This document shows, piece after piece, positions 1-8,092 of a stretch of 17,312 nucleotides of DNA. The DNA comes from an uncultured Clostridia bacterium (GTDB lineage: Bacteria > Bacillota > Clostridia > Christensenellales > Borkfalkiaceae). How positions within the stretch are numbered: position 1 is the stretch's first letter; every line of letters starts with the position of its first letter. Location of the stretch: assembly GCA_944369635.1 (NCBI GenBank), contig CALVXL010000014.1, positions 1-17,312 on the forward strand, read 5' to 3'. The notes under the pieces were generated by a model. The model did no database searches and had not been told where the DNA came from. It saw only the letters and a list, made by a program, of their open reading frames with translations. The translations under genes were made by a program, and so were the position numbers.

Positions 1-78
1 TTGCGAGGTTTTTGCAAGCGTTTGCGCTTTTGTGAAAAAACACGCACCCAGCGCCGACAAAACAAGAATTTTTACCAC
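1..78 (-). CDS. Possible 5' end of a divergent lipoprotein/membrane protein gene (partial)
   Basis: On the minus strand a frame stays open from a GTG at 78 to the left edge, giving about 26 residues beginning VVKILVLSALGAC. This is a short basic start, a hydrophobic stretch and an LGAC sequence that fits a lipobox, so it could be the signal peptide of a lipoprotein. An AAGGA motif lies 11 bases before the GTG, which is rather far. I found no ATG in frame and no convincing minus-strand promoter. Aromatic residues directly after the cysteine are not typical of lipoproteins. The sequence is too short to assign a family, and it may be chance coding potential upstream of the CNNM gene. Confidence 0.22.
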   Translation of the reverse strand, partial: MVKILVLSALGACFFTKAQTLAKTSQ

Positions 79-92
79 ATTATTGAAATTCC

Positions 93-121
93 TTGCATTT
101 TCGCACGATTTATAATATAAT
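93..121 (+). promoter_or_regulatory. Promoter for the CNNM/CorC-type gene
   Basis: A TTGCAT box (93-98) and a TATAAT box (116-121) are separated by exactly 17 bp, the optimal sigma-A/sigma-70 spacing. Transcription would start near 128, giving a leader of about 30 bases. That leader carries AGGAGG at 142-147 and leads to the ATG at 161. Confidence 0.7.
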
Positions 122-160
122 AATTAAAAAATATATTTTTTAGGAGGATTTTTATTTACT

Positions 161-1498
161 ATGCCTGACGGCACAGGCCCCTTACTTTTGGCAATCATCG
201 TATTGCTTCTGTTATCGGGTTTCTTTTCTTCGATGGAAACAGCTTACTCCTGTTCCAACAAGCTCAAGCTCAAAACCATGAGCGCAAACGGCAACAAGCG
301 CGCGGAAAAAACGTTGCAGCTTGCCGAAAAATACGACAGTTTGCTTTCCACGATCTTAGTCGGAAACAACATTGTGAACATCACGACGACGACCCTCGCC
401 GGTCTGCTTTTCGCAAAGCTGATCGTAAGCGACGCGGGTTTGGCAGCGACGGTATCCACCGTAGTCGCCACGATTGCGGTCCTCATCTTCGGTGAAATCA
501 CGCCGAAAATGATCGCCAACGTCTACCCCGAAAGATTTGCAATGCTCGGTTATCCCGTGATGATGTTCTTCAAGATACTTCTTTTCCCCGTAAACATTAT
601 TTTCACGGGATATAAATGGGTGCTTTCGAAGATCTTCAAACTGAAAAACGATTCCATCGTCACCGAGGACGAAATTATGACGATGGTCGAAGAAGCGCAG
701 GTCGGCGGAACGCTGAAGCAGGACGAAACAAAGCTGATCCGTTCGGTCATCGAGTTCGACGATCTGGAAGTCGTGGACATTCTGATCCCCCGCGTGAACA
801 TCACCGCGATTGAGCTGGGCACGCCGTTAGACAAGATAAAAGATATTTTCGACGACGAAGGATATTCCCGCATCCCCGTCTACAAGGGAAGCATCGATAC
901 CATCGTCGGCATATTGCACGAAAAAGACTTTTTCCAGGCTTATCTGAAAGGCAGAAAGGATATTTCCCCTTATCTGCAAAGCGTGGTTTATACGACGGAA
1001 CACATTAAAATTTCCGTCCTTCTGAAACAGCTGCAGAAAAAGAAAGCGCATATGGCGATCGTGCTGGACGAGTACGGCGGAACGAGCGGCATCGTTACGC
1101 TGGAAGATATATTGGAAGAGCTCGTCGGCGAAATATGGGACGAACACGACGAAGAAGTTACCTGGTGCCGCCCCGTGGACGAAAATACCACGATGATAGA
1201 CGGCAACGCCTCGCTTCTCGACTTTCTGGAATATTTCGAAATCGATCCCGACGAATACGATAATTACGACGCGAGCACCGTAAGCGGCTGGGTAATAGAA
1301 CAGCTGGGCGGCATTCCCGCCGTCGGCAAGAAATTCGAATACAATCACCTGACGATCGAAATTACCAAATCGACGGTGAAAAAAGTTTTGGAAATCAAAG
1401 TTACGAAAAATCCCGAAGATAAGACCGAACAGGAAAAGAAGGGAGAGAAAAAGCTCCTCCATCTGTTTAAAAACGACGACGAAAAAACAGAAGAATAA
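161..1498 (+). CDS. CNNM/CorC (HlyC/CorC) family transporter-like membrane protein
   Basis: This 445-residue protein has the standard three-part layout of the CNNM/CorC family. The N-terminal DUF21 membrane domain (about 1-160) has helices near 7-24, 62-85, 96-115 and 130-150 and the family signature FGEITPK (110-116). A CBS-domain pair follows (about 200-325, with SRIPVY at 236-241 and the conserved stretch from VLDEYGGTSGIVTLEDI at 301). A CorC_HlyC domain (about 335-420) and a charged tail end the protein. Relatives are linked to Mg2+ efflux and homeostasis, and the CBS pair binds adenine nucleotides in some of them. The older label haemolysin is misleading. The start is set by AGGAGG 13 bases upstream, a slightly long gap, and by the promoter before it. 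The gene stands alone, followed by a hairpin and a tRNA. Confidence 0.93.
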   Translation: MPDGTGPLLLAIIVLLLLSGFFSSMETAYSCSNKLKLKTMSANGNKRAEKTLQLAEKYDSLLSTILVGNNIVNITTTTLAGLLFAKLIVSDAGLAATVSTVVATIAVLIFGEITPKMIANVYPERFAMLGYPVMMFFKILLFPVNIIFTGYKWVLSKIFKLKNDSIVTEDEIMTMVEEAQVGGTLKQDETKLIRSVIEFDDLEVVDILIPRVNITAIELGTPLDKIKDIFDDEGYSRIPVYKGSIDTIVGILHEKDFFQAYLKGRKDISPYLQSVVYTTEHIKISVLLKQLQKKKAHMAIVLDEYGGTSGIVTLEDILEELVGEIWDEHDEEVTWCRPVDENTTMIDGNASLLDFLEYFEIDPDEYDNYDASTVSGWVIEQLGGIPAVGKKFEYNHLTIEITKSTVKKVLEIKVTKNPEDKTEQEKKGEKKLLHLFKNDDEKTEE

Positions 1499-1503
1499 AA
1501 ACG

Positions 1504-1529
1504 CGGCGGCAGGTTTACGCCTGCCGCCG
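1504..1529 (-). terminator. GC-rich hairpin between the CNNM gene and the tRNA
   Basis: A perfect 10-bp inverted repeat (1504-1513 with 1520-1529) with a TTTACG loop begins 5 bases after the CNNM stop codon. On the + strand it has no T-run. Read on the - strand it is followed by CG and five Ts (1497-1501). It therefore looks like a terminator for minus-strand transcription, protecting the CNNM 3' end, or else an RNA-stabilising 3' hairpin. The CNNM transcript may read through into the tRNA. Confidence 0.4.
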
Positions 1530-1536
1530 AAAATAC

Positions 1537-1613
1537 GCATCCGTAGCGCAATTGGATAGAGTGTCGGCCTCCGACGCCGAAGGTTGTGGGTTCGATCCCC
1601 GCCGGGTGCACCA
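1537..1613 (+). tRNA. tRNA-Arg (anticodon CCG)
   Basis: The 77-base cloverleaf includes an encoded CCA at 1611-1613. The acceptor stem GCATCCG (1537-1543) pairs with CGGGTGC (1603-1609) with one T-G wobble. The anticodon stem TCGGC/GCCGA (1564-1568/1576-1580) holds the loop CTCCGAC, giving anticodon CCG (1571-1573), which reads the arginine codon CGG. The T arm has GTGGG/CCCGC around TTCGATC. The D stem GCGC (1546-1549)/GAGT (1559-1562) contains one G.A mismatch and one G.T pair, weaker than usual. A strong terminator begins 10 bases after the CCA. No integrase or direct repeat was seen near it. Confidence 0.95.
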
Positions 1614-1622
1614 ATTTCCGGA

Positions 1623-1669
1623 CAGCATTTCCGATATTTTTCATATCGGAAATGCTGCCTTTTTATTTT
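1623..1669 (+). terminator. Intrinsic terminator after tRNA-Arg
   Basis: A perfect 15-bp stem (1623-1637 with 1643-1657) with a TTTTC loop is followed by CC, TTTTT, A and TTTT. It ends the tRNA transcript and any read-through from the CNNM gene. Confidence 0.9.
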
Positions 1670-1758
1670 CCGCAATACATCGTAACGAAAAAACACGACA
1701 ACGAAGTATCGTCAAAACCGTGAAATAATAATTGCGGAAAACAAAAAACCGTATAAAT

Positions 1759-1820
1759 GAAAAATTTTAAGAAATCGCCGTGCGCCGCCCTTGTTATTTG
1801 CAAGGGAGGCGCACGGCGAT
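1759..1820 (-). terminator. Terminator of the two-helix membrane protein gene
   Basis: A 20-bp stem with a single mismatch (1774-1793 with 1801-1820, loop of 7) begins 4 bases after the stop codon of the minus-strand gene. On the minus strand it is followed by a T-rich run (complement of 1759-1773). The + side is also moderately T-rich, so it may act weakly in both directions. Confidence 0.8.
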
Positions 1821-1824
1821 CAAA

Positions 1825-2427
1825 TCATTTCAGTATTTTTCTTTTCTGCTTACATTCGTCAAACACAAACGAACTTTTTTTCCTTATGATTGATAAGCTT
1901 ATTTTTTGCCAGTCGTTTATGAAGTTTTCCGCTTCAAATTTTTTTCTGTCAAAAATAGCCCGCTCGCCCCATACCAATATGGGGACAAGCTTCATTTCCT
2001 GCAATTTATTATATATTTTTGGACTGACCTGTTCGGTGCTTTCACAAAGATTTCCCGAATCATCGGTATACTCGAATTTCAAAGTATAAACATTATAACG
2101 CGACACCGCACCGTTGTTGTGTTCCGTAACTTCCGTGATGACAAGATCGACGATGCGCCCGCGTTCGGAATGCCCTTTCCTGGATACTTCGAAAGATTTC
2201 TTTCCGTCGACGATCATCTTCGCGCCGTTTATCACAAACGCAACGGCGGCAATGATCATAAATCCCGCGATGACGCACATAAATATTTTTCCGCCGAGCT
2301 CTTCGGGGTCCCAGGTTTCGACGGTGTTTTTCAAAACGATAACCGCAACGATGACCGCCACCGCGGAAATCGCTATCCGCACAATTCCCCCGACAACCGT
2401 TCCGCGCTCAAAAGATTTCCTCTCCAT
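1825..2427 (-). CDS. Two-helix membrane protein with a C-terminal beta-rich soluble domain, DUF3592-like
   Basis: This 200-residue protein has two clear membrane helices (about 10-32 and 46-69). A soluble part follows from about 85, with alternating strand-like segments: GRIVDLVI, YNVYTLKFEYTDDSG and LVPILVWGERAIFD. A hairpin of helices plus a small beta domain carrying an xYxVxxxY...G pattern recalls DUF3592-type proteins, but that is a resemblance and no function can be given. The last 40 residues are basic and helical. The start is well supported by GGAGG within a purine-rich stretch just before the ATG. The gene is a single-gene unit with its own promoter (2457-2485) and its own terminator. 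It converges on the tRNA. Confidence 0.8.
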   Translation of the reverse strand: MERKSFERGTVVGGIVRIAISAVAVIVAVIVLKNTVETWDPEELGGKIFMCVIAGFMIIAAVAFVINGAKMIVDGKKSFEVSRKGHSERGRIVDLVITEVTEHNNGAVSRYNVYTLKFEYTDDSGNLCESTEQVSPKIYNKLQEMKLVPILVWGERAIFDRKKFEAENFINDWQKISLSIIRKKSSFVFDECKQKRKILK

Positions 2428-2456
2428 TTTCCGCTCCTCCCTCCGAATATATTTTC

Positions 2457-2485
2457 ATTATATCTCATCACGGCAAGAAAAGCAA
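2457..2485 (-). promoter_or_regulatory. Promoter for the two-helix membrane protein gene
   Basis: On the minus strand TTGCTT (2480-2485) and a perfect TATAAT (2457-2462) are 17 bp apart. The predicted start is near 2450, about 23 bases before the ATG, leaving room for the GGAGG ribosome site. Confidence 0.75.
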
Positions 2486-2578
2486 GATCATTTTTTGCAC
2501 GTTTCGGCTTTATGGCAAGTTTTGTAATAGAAAAACAGAACGAAAAGCTTTTGTAATGTAACCGAAACGGCGATAACG

Positions 2579-4681
2579 TTACGAGTTTTTCACGCAATCG
2601 AAGATAATTTCCCCGATATACGAAGCAAATCCGTGACACAGGCTTGCCGTAGGCGAAGCGTGTTCCCAGAGCGTACCCGTGGTTTTCGCCATATTATAAA
2701 AATAATCCACGCACTCTCTGAGTACCTGTTGATAGCGCTTCTCTCTTCTGAGATAGTCGAGGCGCAAGTAATATCCGATAAACATATTTGATTTATAAAC
2801 CTGAGGATAGCATTCGTCCTTGCGGTTGGGCCCGAATTCGTCGAAAAGCGTTTTATAAAGTTCGGGATACCGCGTTTTATCCGCTGTACCGAAATAAAAC
2901 GCGTAATACTGACAGGTTTCGCTTGTATGTCCTTTGCGCACGAGTTTTCCGTTTTCGCGCACGCAGTTATCTTCGAAAAATTCTCCGTTAAAGGAAAATT
3001 TCCGCACGCTTTCACGCACACGCTTTGCTTTTTCCGACCACTCACCGCCGTACAGCCTGCCCGCGCTTTCGAGAGCGGCCGCATAAAGCATATTCGAAGG
3101 AAAGTTCACCCCCGCCGTAAAAGAAGGATCGTTCGCCTTACTCCATTCCACAAACACCCAGCCCGAAGAATTTTCCAAAAGAGAATATTCGTTTTCCTTT
3201 GCCGCAAAATATGCGAGCAGGCCTTTTATTTTGTTTTCCGAAAGCGCAACCGTTTGCGCGTCGTTCGTCCTGCGGAAATAATCTTCCGTTTCGAGAATGT
3301 AAAAAAGCGCCCAGTTTTCGATAAAACTTCTGCTGCCCATGGCGGGATAACACATATCCACCATGCTATTCGGAATCAGCGGATTTTGCGGCGCAAGCGC
3401 ATAATTTTCAAGGAAATTCCGTTCCGCCTTGTTTTCGTGCGTGAAAAATGTTTCCGCGCGCCCGCTGAAAAATCCGTCGCACAGCCAGCCCGCACGCTCG
3501 CGGGACGGGCAATCGGTCAAAAGGTCGAGCGCGTTCTGACGGAAGGTTTCCCACGCCGCGCAGATGATCGCGTCGAGCTTTTCGTCCCCCACTGCAAAGG
3601 GCGCGCCGCTTTTGCCGCTCTCATACTCCTTTATCCCCGTTTCGTGAATTTCGATTTCACCCGAAACCGCAAGTATTTTGATGTACTGCGCGGCGTAAGG
3701 CTCGAAGCTTAAAAAACTCTGTCTGCCCGCTTTTACGCTCATCCTCACATAATTCTGCGTGCCGTTACGGTAAAAACAGATTTCCGCGGGAGCGCCTTCG
3801 TTTTCGGTTTTGCGCATATCGATTTCGTCGAAAAACAAAATGATCTCGCTGTCGCAGAAAGCGGTGAAAGAAAGATATACAAAACCCGTTCTCGATCCTT
3901 GCGATCGATAAAGGGCGTATTGCCCCGCGGCGATACGCGCCGACGGGGCGCGCTTTTCGTACACGAGGGAACAAAGATAATCGTTCACATTCTTTTTCTG
4001 TTCTTCCAGCGGAAATATGCCGATATTGCGGTTGAGCATATATCGCGTACGGCAAATAAAATAATCGTACGTCTGCGAAAACGTTCCGCCTTCGATCAAT
4101 CGCATTGTTACGGGCCGATATTCCGGATAGTTTACGCCGCGCGGCAGATATTTTGCCTGCGGCACGATCTCACACGGCAAACTTTTAAAAATTCCGCTTT
4201 TTCCCGCATATATATCGCCGATCGGCACGGGGTAATCGTAATCTTCCACAAACGCGCGCTGATAACTGAACCGCATGACCGCACGGTTTCGCGGCGTAAA
4301 TTCCGCACAACGGGTATTTTTCCCTGTGGCAAACAACGTTTCGCCGTCCGCTATCAGCTCGTATTGCACAAGCCCTTGCGTATTGACGTCGTAAAGCGTG
4401 TTGCACCTGTATGCGTTCACTTCTATGAAGAGCGTGTTGCTCTCTTCCGTCCCGGAAATTCGGTAGACGTCGGTACGGCGGTAGCCTTCCGCCGCACGCG
4501 CCGGGCCGAAACCCAGAAATTCACCGTTCAGAAACACCCTGTAAAAATTACAGGCGGTAATTTTAAAAACCGCGTCTTTACAATAAGAGAATTTTTCCGT
4601 AAAACACAACGTTTCATTCATCTTGTTTTCACATCCGCTCGTCCAAACGGGCAGGGCGGAAGAAAATTCAAATTCCCGCAT
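2579..4681 (-). CDS. GH78-like alpha-L-rhamnosidase (six-hairpin glycosidase)
   Basis: This 700-residue protein should release terminal alpha-L-rhamnose from plant glycosides or polysaccharides. The N-terminal half (about 1-360) is beta-rich, as in the accessory domains of GH78. The C-terminal half (about 365-690) is the (alpha/alpha)6 barrel. The motif DCPSRERAGWLCD places D390, E395 and D402 at the same spacing as the acid-site residues known from Bacillus RhaB (D567, E572, D579). E673 in TLWEH matches the general-base position near the C-terminus. There is no signal peptide, so the enzyme is probably cytoplasmic and acts on imported oligosaccharides, but no transporter is present here. The start follows a promoter by about 25 bases, with AAGGA only 2 bases before the ATG. 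Related unsaturated-rhamnogalacturonan or other six-hairpin enzymes are the main alternative. No clear terminator follows. Confidence 0.85.
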   Translation of the reverse strand: MREFEFSSALPVWTSGCENKMNETLCFTEKFSYCKDAVFKITACNFYRVFLNGEFLGFGPARAAEGYRRTDVYRISGTEESNTLFIEVNAYRCNTLYDVNTQGLVQYELIADGETLFATGKNTRCAEFTPRNRAVMRFSYQRAFVEDYDYPVPIGDIYAGKSGIFKSLPCEIVPQAKYLPRGVNYPEYRPVTMRLIEGGTFSQTYDYFICRTRYMLNRNIGIFPLEEQKKNVNDYLCSLVYEKRAPSARIAAGQYALYRSQGSRTGFVYLSFTAFCDSEIILFFDEIDMRKTENEGAPAEICFYRNGTQNYVRMSVKAGRQSFLSFEPYAAQYIKILAVSGEIEIHETGIKEYESGKSGAPFAVGDEKLDAIICAAWETFRQNALDLLTDCPSRERAGWLCDGFFSGRAETFFTHENKAERNFLENYALAPQNPLIPNSMVDMCYPAMGSRSFIENWALFYILETEDYFRRTNDAQTVALSENKIKGLLAYFAAKENEYSLLENSSGWVFVEWSKANDPSFTAGVNFPSNMLYAAALESAGRLYGGEWSEKAKRVRESVRKFSFNGEFFEDNCVRENGKLVRKGHTSETCQYYAFYFGTADKTRYPELYKTLFDEFGPNRKDECYPQVYKSNMFIGYYLRLDYLRREKRYQQVLRECVDYFYNMAKTTGTLWEHASPTASLCHGFASYIGEIIFDCVKNS

Positions 4682-4713
4682 CTTCCTTCACATCCCTTAT
4701 CGATTGCGTAATC

Positions 4714-4742
4714 ATTATAAATCTTCTGCGCGTTTTCGTCAA
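4714..4742 (-). promoter_or_regulatory. Strong promoter for the rhamnosidase gene
   Basis: On the minus strand TTGACG (4737-4742) and TATAAT (4714-4719) are separated by exactly 17 bp, almost the ideal sigma-70 promoter. The expected start near 4707 gives a leader of about 25 bases to the ATG at 4681 and so supports that start codon. I saw no obvious operator or catabolite-response palindrome in the 4743-4860 stretch. Confidence 0.85.
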
Positions 4743-4855
4743 TATCCGCCGTACAGATTGATTAAACAGATCATAATTTGCAAGCCGCAACGGTATATTC
4801 CGCCCGCAACGCGCAACAAACGATCATTTTGGCTGCATTTTTCGGCAAAGGTTCC

Positions 4856-4894
4856 CCGAATAAAACTTGCGCGGCGAAAAATTTCACCGCGCAA
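4856..4894 (-). terminator. Terminator closing the VOC-lacZ-NUDIX operon
   Basis: On the minus strand TTGCGCGG pairs with CCGCGCAA (4887-4894 with 4867-4874). The stem extends inward through a T.G wobble and GAA/TTC pairs to about 13 bp. A short T-rich tail follows (complement of 4859-4866). It lies 10 bases after the NUDIX stop codon and separates this operon from the rhamnosidase promoter. Confidence 0.75.
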
Positions 4895-4904
4895 CGCAAT
4901 ATTT

Positions 4905-5288
4905 TTATTTCCCGCAAGATAGAAGTTTTACGACTTCCGCGTCGGCGGGACAAAAATCGAATTTTTTCAGATCTTCCGCCTGCACAAAACGCATTTCGCA
5001 ATGTTCCAGCATTTTTATTTCGCCGCGCATAATTTCCGCTTTGAAAAAATACAGATGAACGCTTAAATCTTCGTAGACGTATTTTGTTTCGGCAAACAGT
5101 CCGCCCACCGCGATTTCCACGCCCAGCTCTTCCATACATTCCCGTTTCAGCGCGCCGACAAGATCTTCGCCCTTTTCCCGTTTGCCGCCGGGAAATTCCC
5201 ACAAAAGCCCTCTCTTTTTATGCGGAGGGCGGCGGCAGGCGAGTATTTTGCCGTCTTTAACAATGATCGCCACAACAACTTCCGTCAT
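4905..5288 (-). CDS. NUDIX hydrolase, MutT-like
   Basis: This 127-residue protein carries a complete NUDIX box: G35, E41, R49, E50, E53, E54 and G56 match G-x5-E-x7-R-E-U-x-E-E-x-G-U exactly. WEFPGGK (30-36) precedes it, as in MutT-type (d)NTP pyrophosphatases that cleanse oxidised nucleotides such as 8-oxo-dGTP. The family hydrolyses nucleoside diphosphates linked to another moiety and needs Mg2+, but substrate cannot be read from the box alone. Length is typical of MutT. Its ATG overlaps the lacZ stop codon (TAATG, sharing base 5288), so translation is probably coupled to lacZ. A small soluble cytoplasmic enzyme is expected. A nucleotide-sugar substrate would fit the operon but is speculation. 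Confidence 0.92.
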   Translation of the reverse strand: MTEVVVAIIVKDGKILACRRPPHKKRGLLWEFPGGKREKGEDLVGALKRECMEELGVEIAVGGLFAETKYVYEDLSVHLYFFKAEIMRGEIKMLEHCEMRFVQAEDLKKFDFCPADAEVVKLLSCGK

Positions 5289-8080
5289 TATTTTCTTTCC
5301 CGCGCCGCAAAGTGCATGCCGAACGGATTGTTTTTATCCGCCGCAACCAGATCGAAACCGAATTCGAAAATGCGGTCCACCCATAAATTATCGTCGAGCA
5401 CGGGACCGCAGGAATTGCTGCCCACGCCCCCCATTTTGTAATCGACGTTGAGATAAAGCTTGCCCGTTTCGCCCATTTCGTAAGCGTGATTTTTATAATC
5501 GGAAAGCGCGTACTTTGTAACCTGGAAAGAAAAGTCTTTTTCGCTGCTCGCCGCAATGCCGCCGTTTTCGTCAAAGACCTGCACGAAACGGCTGCCGCAA
5601 TGGCTGCCGCTTTCCTGCGGTTTCGGATACATATAATTCATGGTTCTCGCGTCATCTTCGTAAAACCCGACGGGCGCGCTCAGCTTTCTGTCCGCATACG
5701 CTTCGTTTTTTCCCCTGCCGAAATATTGCACGTGTTTCAGCGCGGGATCGACGGGGAAAGAAAACCCGAAACGCGGAAATTTGGGGAAAATTTTATTGCA
5801 AACGGCTTTTACGTCGATATGAACGCCGTCCGCAACGGGAATATAGTCGATTTTTATTTCCGCAAGCGGACGAACGGCGTCGGCGACGACATACCCGGAA
5901 ACGCTCGTTCTGCCGTCTTTTCTTTCGATCTTTTCGGCATAAAATTCGGCGTACGGATAGCGCGCGCGTTCCCACTCGTTTTTGACATTCATGTCGTTAT
6001 CGAGATATGCGCGCAAAATCTGCAGGGACGCCTTATGCGCAAGATACTCTCTGCCGTCCACGGAAAACGAAGAAAGCATTCCGTCTTCCCCGACGGCAAA
6101 GGATACGTTTTTCTCTTTCGCGCGAGCCTTTGCGCGGAAAGCATAATCGAGCTCGGCCTGCCGCACGGCGATGACCTTATTGTCTTTTACAAATGTAAAT
6201 TCGATAAATTTATACCCTTCACACTTGGGAATTTTGATCGCGAAGGACTTTGTTTTATGCGCGGCAATACCTTTAAGCGGCAATTCGCCCGAAAGGATTG
6301 TCTTTTCGTTGCATTTTACGGCATACGTACAGGTTATATCGTCGATCGATTCAAAATTGCGCCTGTTTTCGATATACGCCCTGCCGTTTTTCCACGTAAC
6401 GTCCACAGGGGCATAAACCTCTTTCACTTCGTAATACGACGGGTTGGGCGTCCTGTCGGTGGTAACGAGTCCGTCCATGCAGAAGTTACCGTCGTGCATT
6501 TTTTCGCCGAAATCTCCCCCGTAAAGCACTTTTCCGTCCCGAATGACGCTGTGCGAACACCATTCCCAGACGAACGCACCGGCAAGCCTGTCGTGCTTAT
6601 AAATGCGTTTCCAATATTCGCTCACGTCGCCGCAGGAATTGCCCATGGCGTGCGTATATTCGCAAAGCACCAGCGGACGCGTATCCAGATCGAGATACTT
6701 TTCAAGATAATCTACGTTAGGATACATCCTGCTGCACATATCCATAAGCCCGTTATCGAGATATTCGTCGCGGCTCCAATCCCAGAAGTTTTCGTAATGC
6801 ACGGGACGGCTGTCCAGCTTTTTGAGCATGGCGTTTGCCTTGATGAAGTTTTCGCCCCAACCCGATTCGTTGCCGAGCGACCAGATCAGCACGCTGGGAC
6901 GGTTCTTATCCCGCTCGTACATGCGGCGGTTGCGTTCGAGGATCTGTTCTTCAAAACGCGAATCCCTTGCGAGTTCGCCGAAAAGATACCCGTCGTATCC
7001 GCCTTGCTGATTGCACGCGCCATGCGTTTCCACGTCCGCTTCCATCATGATATAAACGCCCTCTTCGTCGCATATTCTCGCAAATTCAGAAGCGGCGGGA
7101 TAATGGCTGGTGCGCACGGCATTGCCGTTCATTTCCTTTAAAAGCCGGATGTCTTTTTTAAGATCTTCTTTCGTTTCCACATACCCGTTGACGGTGAAAG
7201 AATGGCGGTTCACGCCCTTAAACTTGAAGGGTTTTCCGTTGAGCAGGATCACGCCGTTTTTGATTTCGATCTTTCTGACGCCGACCTTTTCTTTGATGAT
7301 CTCCCCCGCGCAGGAAATGGCAAGATCGTAAAGCACGGGATTTTCCGCATTCCAAAGCCGAACGTTTTCGATTTTCATCGTAACGCTTTTCCCCTCGGCG
7401 CGGGCGAGCACTTTTCCGCCGAAAGAAAGCTCAAACGCGCAGCTTTTGTCTGCCGCAACGCGTACGTAGCCCGTGTCCTTTTTGTAATCGGTGGTGATCT
7501 TGAAGTCCTTCACGTGCCCTTCGGGACGGTTGGTGATGTAAACGTCGCGGAAAATTCCCGAAAAGCGCATTTTGTCCTGATCTTCGAGATAGCTTGCCTG
7601 CCCCCATTTGAAAACGATGACTTTTATTTCGTTATCGTCTTCGAGAAATTTCGTAATATCGAATTCCGACGGCAGATGGCTGATGGTGCTGTATCCCACA
7701 AATTTTTTGTTGACAAACAGATAATAGCAGCAGTCCACCCCTTCCAGCGTGATATAATATCTGCCCGAATCGGAATTTCTCTTATAACGGCAGACATACA
7801 GCCCGCAGGGACTGTCTTTCAGAATCTGCGGCGGACAGTACGGGAACGGATAACGCGTATTCGTATAGTGGTTCTGATCGAAACCGAGCAGTTGCCAGCA
7901 GGACGGAACATCGATCTCTCTTTGCGGTTCCGTTTCGAAATCGCTCTTTTCCAGGCTTTCGAAATAAGCGAACTTCCACTTTTTCAGGTAAGTTTTTTCG
8001 CCGTTTTCCACCTCGTAATAAGCGTGTGCAGGCTCGCTATTGACGGAAACCGTCAGACTTTTGTGTAAATTGAATTCCAT
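5288..8080 (-). CDS. lacZ: Beta-galactosidase, GH2 (LacZ type)
   Basis: This 930-residue enzyme hydrolyses terminal beta-D-galactosides such as lactose. The five-domain LacZ layout is visible: jelly-roll sugar-binding domain (about 35-185), Ig-like domain (186-272), TIM barrel (275-560), second Ig-like domain (575-660) and the C-terminal Bgal small-chain domain (about 670-925). RTSHYP (323-328), the acid/base E405 in SLGNESGWGE and the nucleophile E474 in VLCEYTHAMGNS are intact. It is a little shorter than E. coli LacZ (1023 aa), as is common in Firmicutes. There is no signal peptide, so it is cytoplasmic. AGAGGGAG sits 4 bases before the ATG. It is the middle gene of a VOC-lacZ-NUDIX operon. 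No lactose permease or lac regulator is in the window. Confidence 0.96.
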   Translation of the reverse strand: MEFNLHKSLTVSVNSEPAHAYYEVENGEKTYLKKWKFAYFESLEKSDFETEPQREIDVPSCWQLLGFDQNHYTNTRYPFPYCPPQILKDSPCGLYVCRYKRNSDSGRYYITLEGVDCCYYLFVNKKFVGYSTISHLPSEFDITKFLEDDNEIKVIVFKWGQASYLEDQDKMRFSGIFRDVYITNRPEGHVKDFKITTDYKKDTGYVRVAADKSCAFELSFGGKVLARAEGKSVTMKIENVRLWNAENPVLYDLAISCAGEIIKEKVGVRKIEIKNGVILLNGKPFKFKGVNRHSFTVNGYVETKEDLKKDIRLLKEMNGNAVRTSHYPAASEFARICDEEGVYIMMEADVETHGACNQQGGYDGYLFGELARDSRFEEQILERNRRMYERDKNRPSVLIWSLGNESGWGENFIKANAMLKKLDSRPVHYENFWDWSRDEYLDNGLMDMCSRMYPNVDYLEKYLDLDTRPLVLCEYTHAMGNSCGDVSEYWKRIYKHDRLAGAFVWEWCSHSVIRDGKVLYGGDFGEKMHDGNFCMDGLVTTDRTPNPSYYEVKEVYAPVDVTWKNGRAYIENRRNFESIDDITCTYAVKCNEKTILSGELPLKGIAAHKTKSFAIKIPKCEGYKFIEFTFVKDNKVIAVRQAELDYAFRAKARAKEKNVSFAVGEDGMLSSFSVDGREYLAHKASLQILRAYLDNDMNVKNEWERARYPYAEFYAEKIERKDGRTSVSGYVVADAVRPLAEIKIDYIPVADGVHIDVKAVCNKIFPKFPRFGFSFPVDPALKHVQYFGRGKNEAYADRKLSAPVGFYEDDARTMNYMYPKPQESGSHCGSRFVQVFDENGGIAASSEKDFSFQVTKYALSDYKNHAYEMGETGKLYLNVDYKMGGVGSNSCGPVLDDNLWVDRIFEFGFDLVAADKNNPFGMHFAARERK

Positions 8081-8092
8081 AAAACTCCCTCT

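Noticed and set aside
1537..1669. tRNA 3' end as an attachment site of an integrated element
   Set aside because: No integrase gene, no repeat of the tRNA end elsewhere in the window and no mobile genes were seen. The inverted repeat after it is an ordinary terminator.
827..1696. 289-codon minus-strand frame running through the tRNA and the CNNM gene
   Set aside because: It crosses a certain tRNA, a perfect terminator and a hairpin, and is antisense to a well-supported gene.
2531..2585. AAAAGCTTTT palindrome and GTAAC/GTTAC repeat after the rhamnosidase gene as a terminator
   Set aside because: The stems are short and AT-rich or widely spaced, with no GC-rich stem plus T-run, so I could not call a terminator there.
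2927..4711. Long + strand frames opposite the rhamnosidase gene
   Set aside because: They are antisense shadows of a gene with clear GH78 catalytic motifs and its own promoter.
5486..7141. 551-codon open frame on the + strand opposite lacZ
   Set aside because: It lies entirely antisense to the well-supported beta-galactosidase and has no family resemblance. Its composition is biased toward the residues expected from reading that gene's codons backwards.
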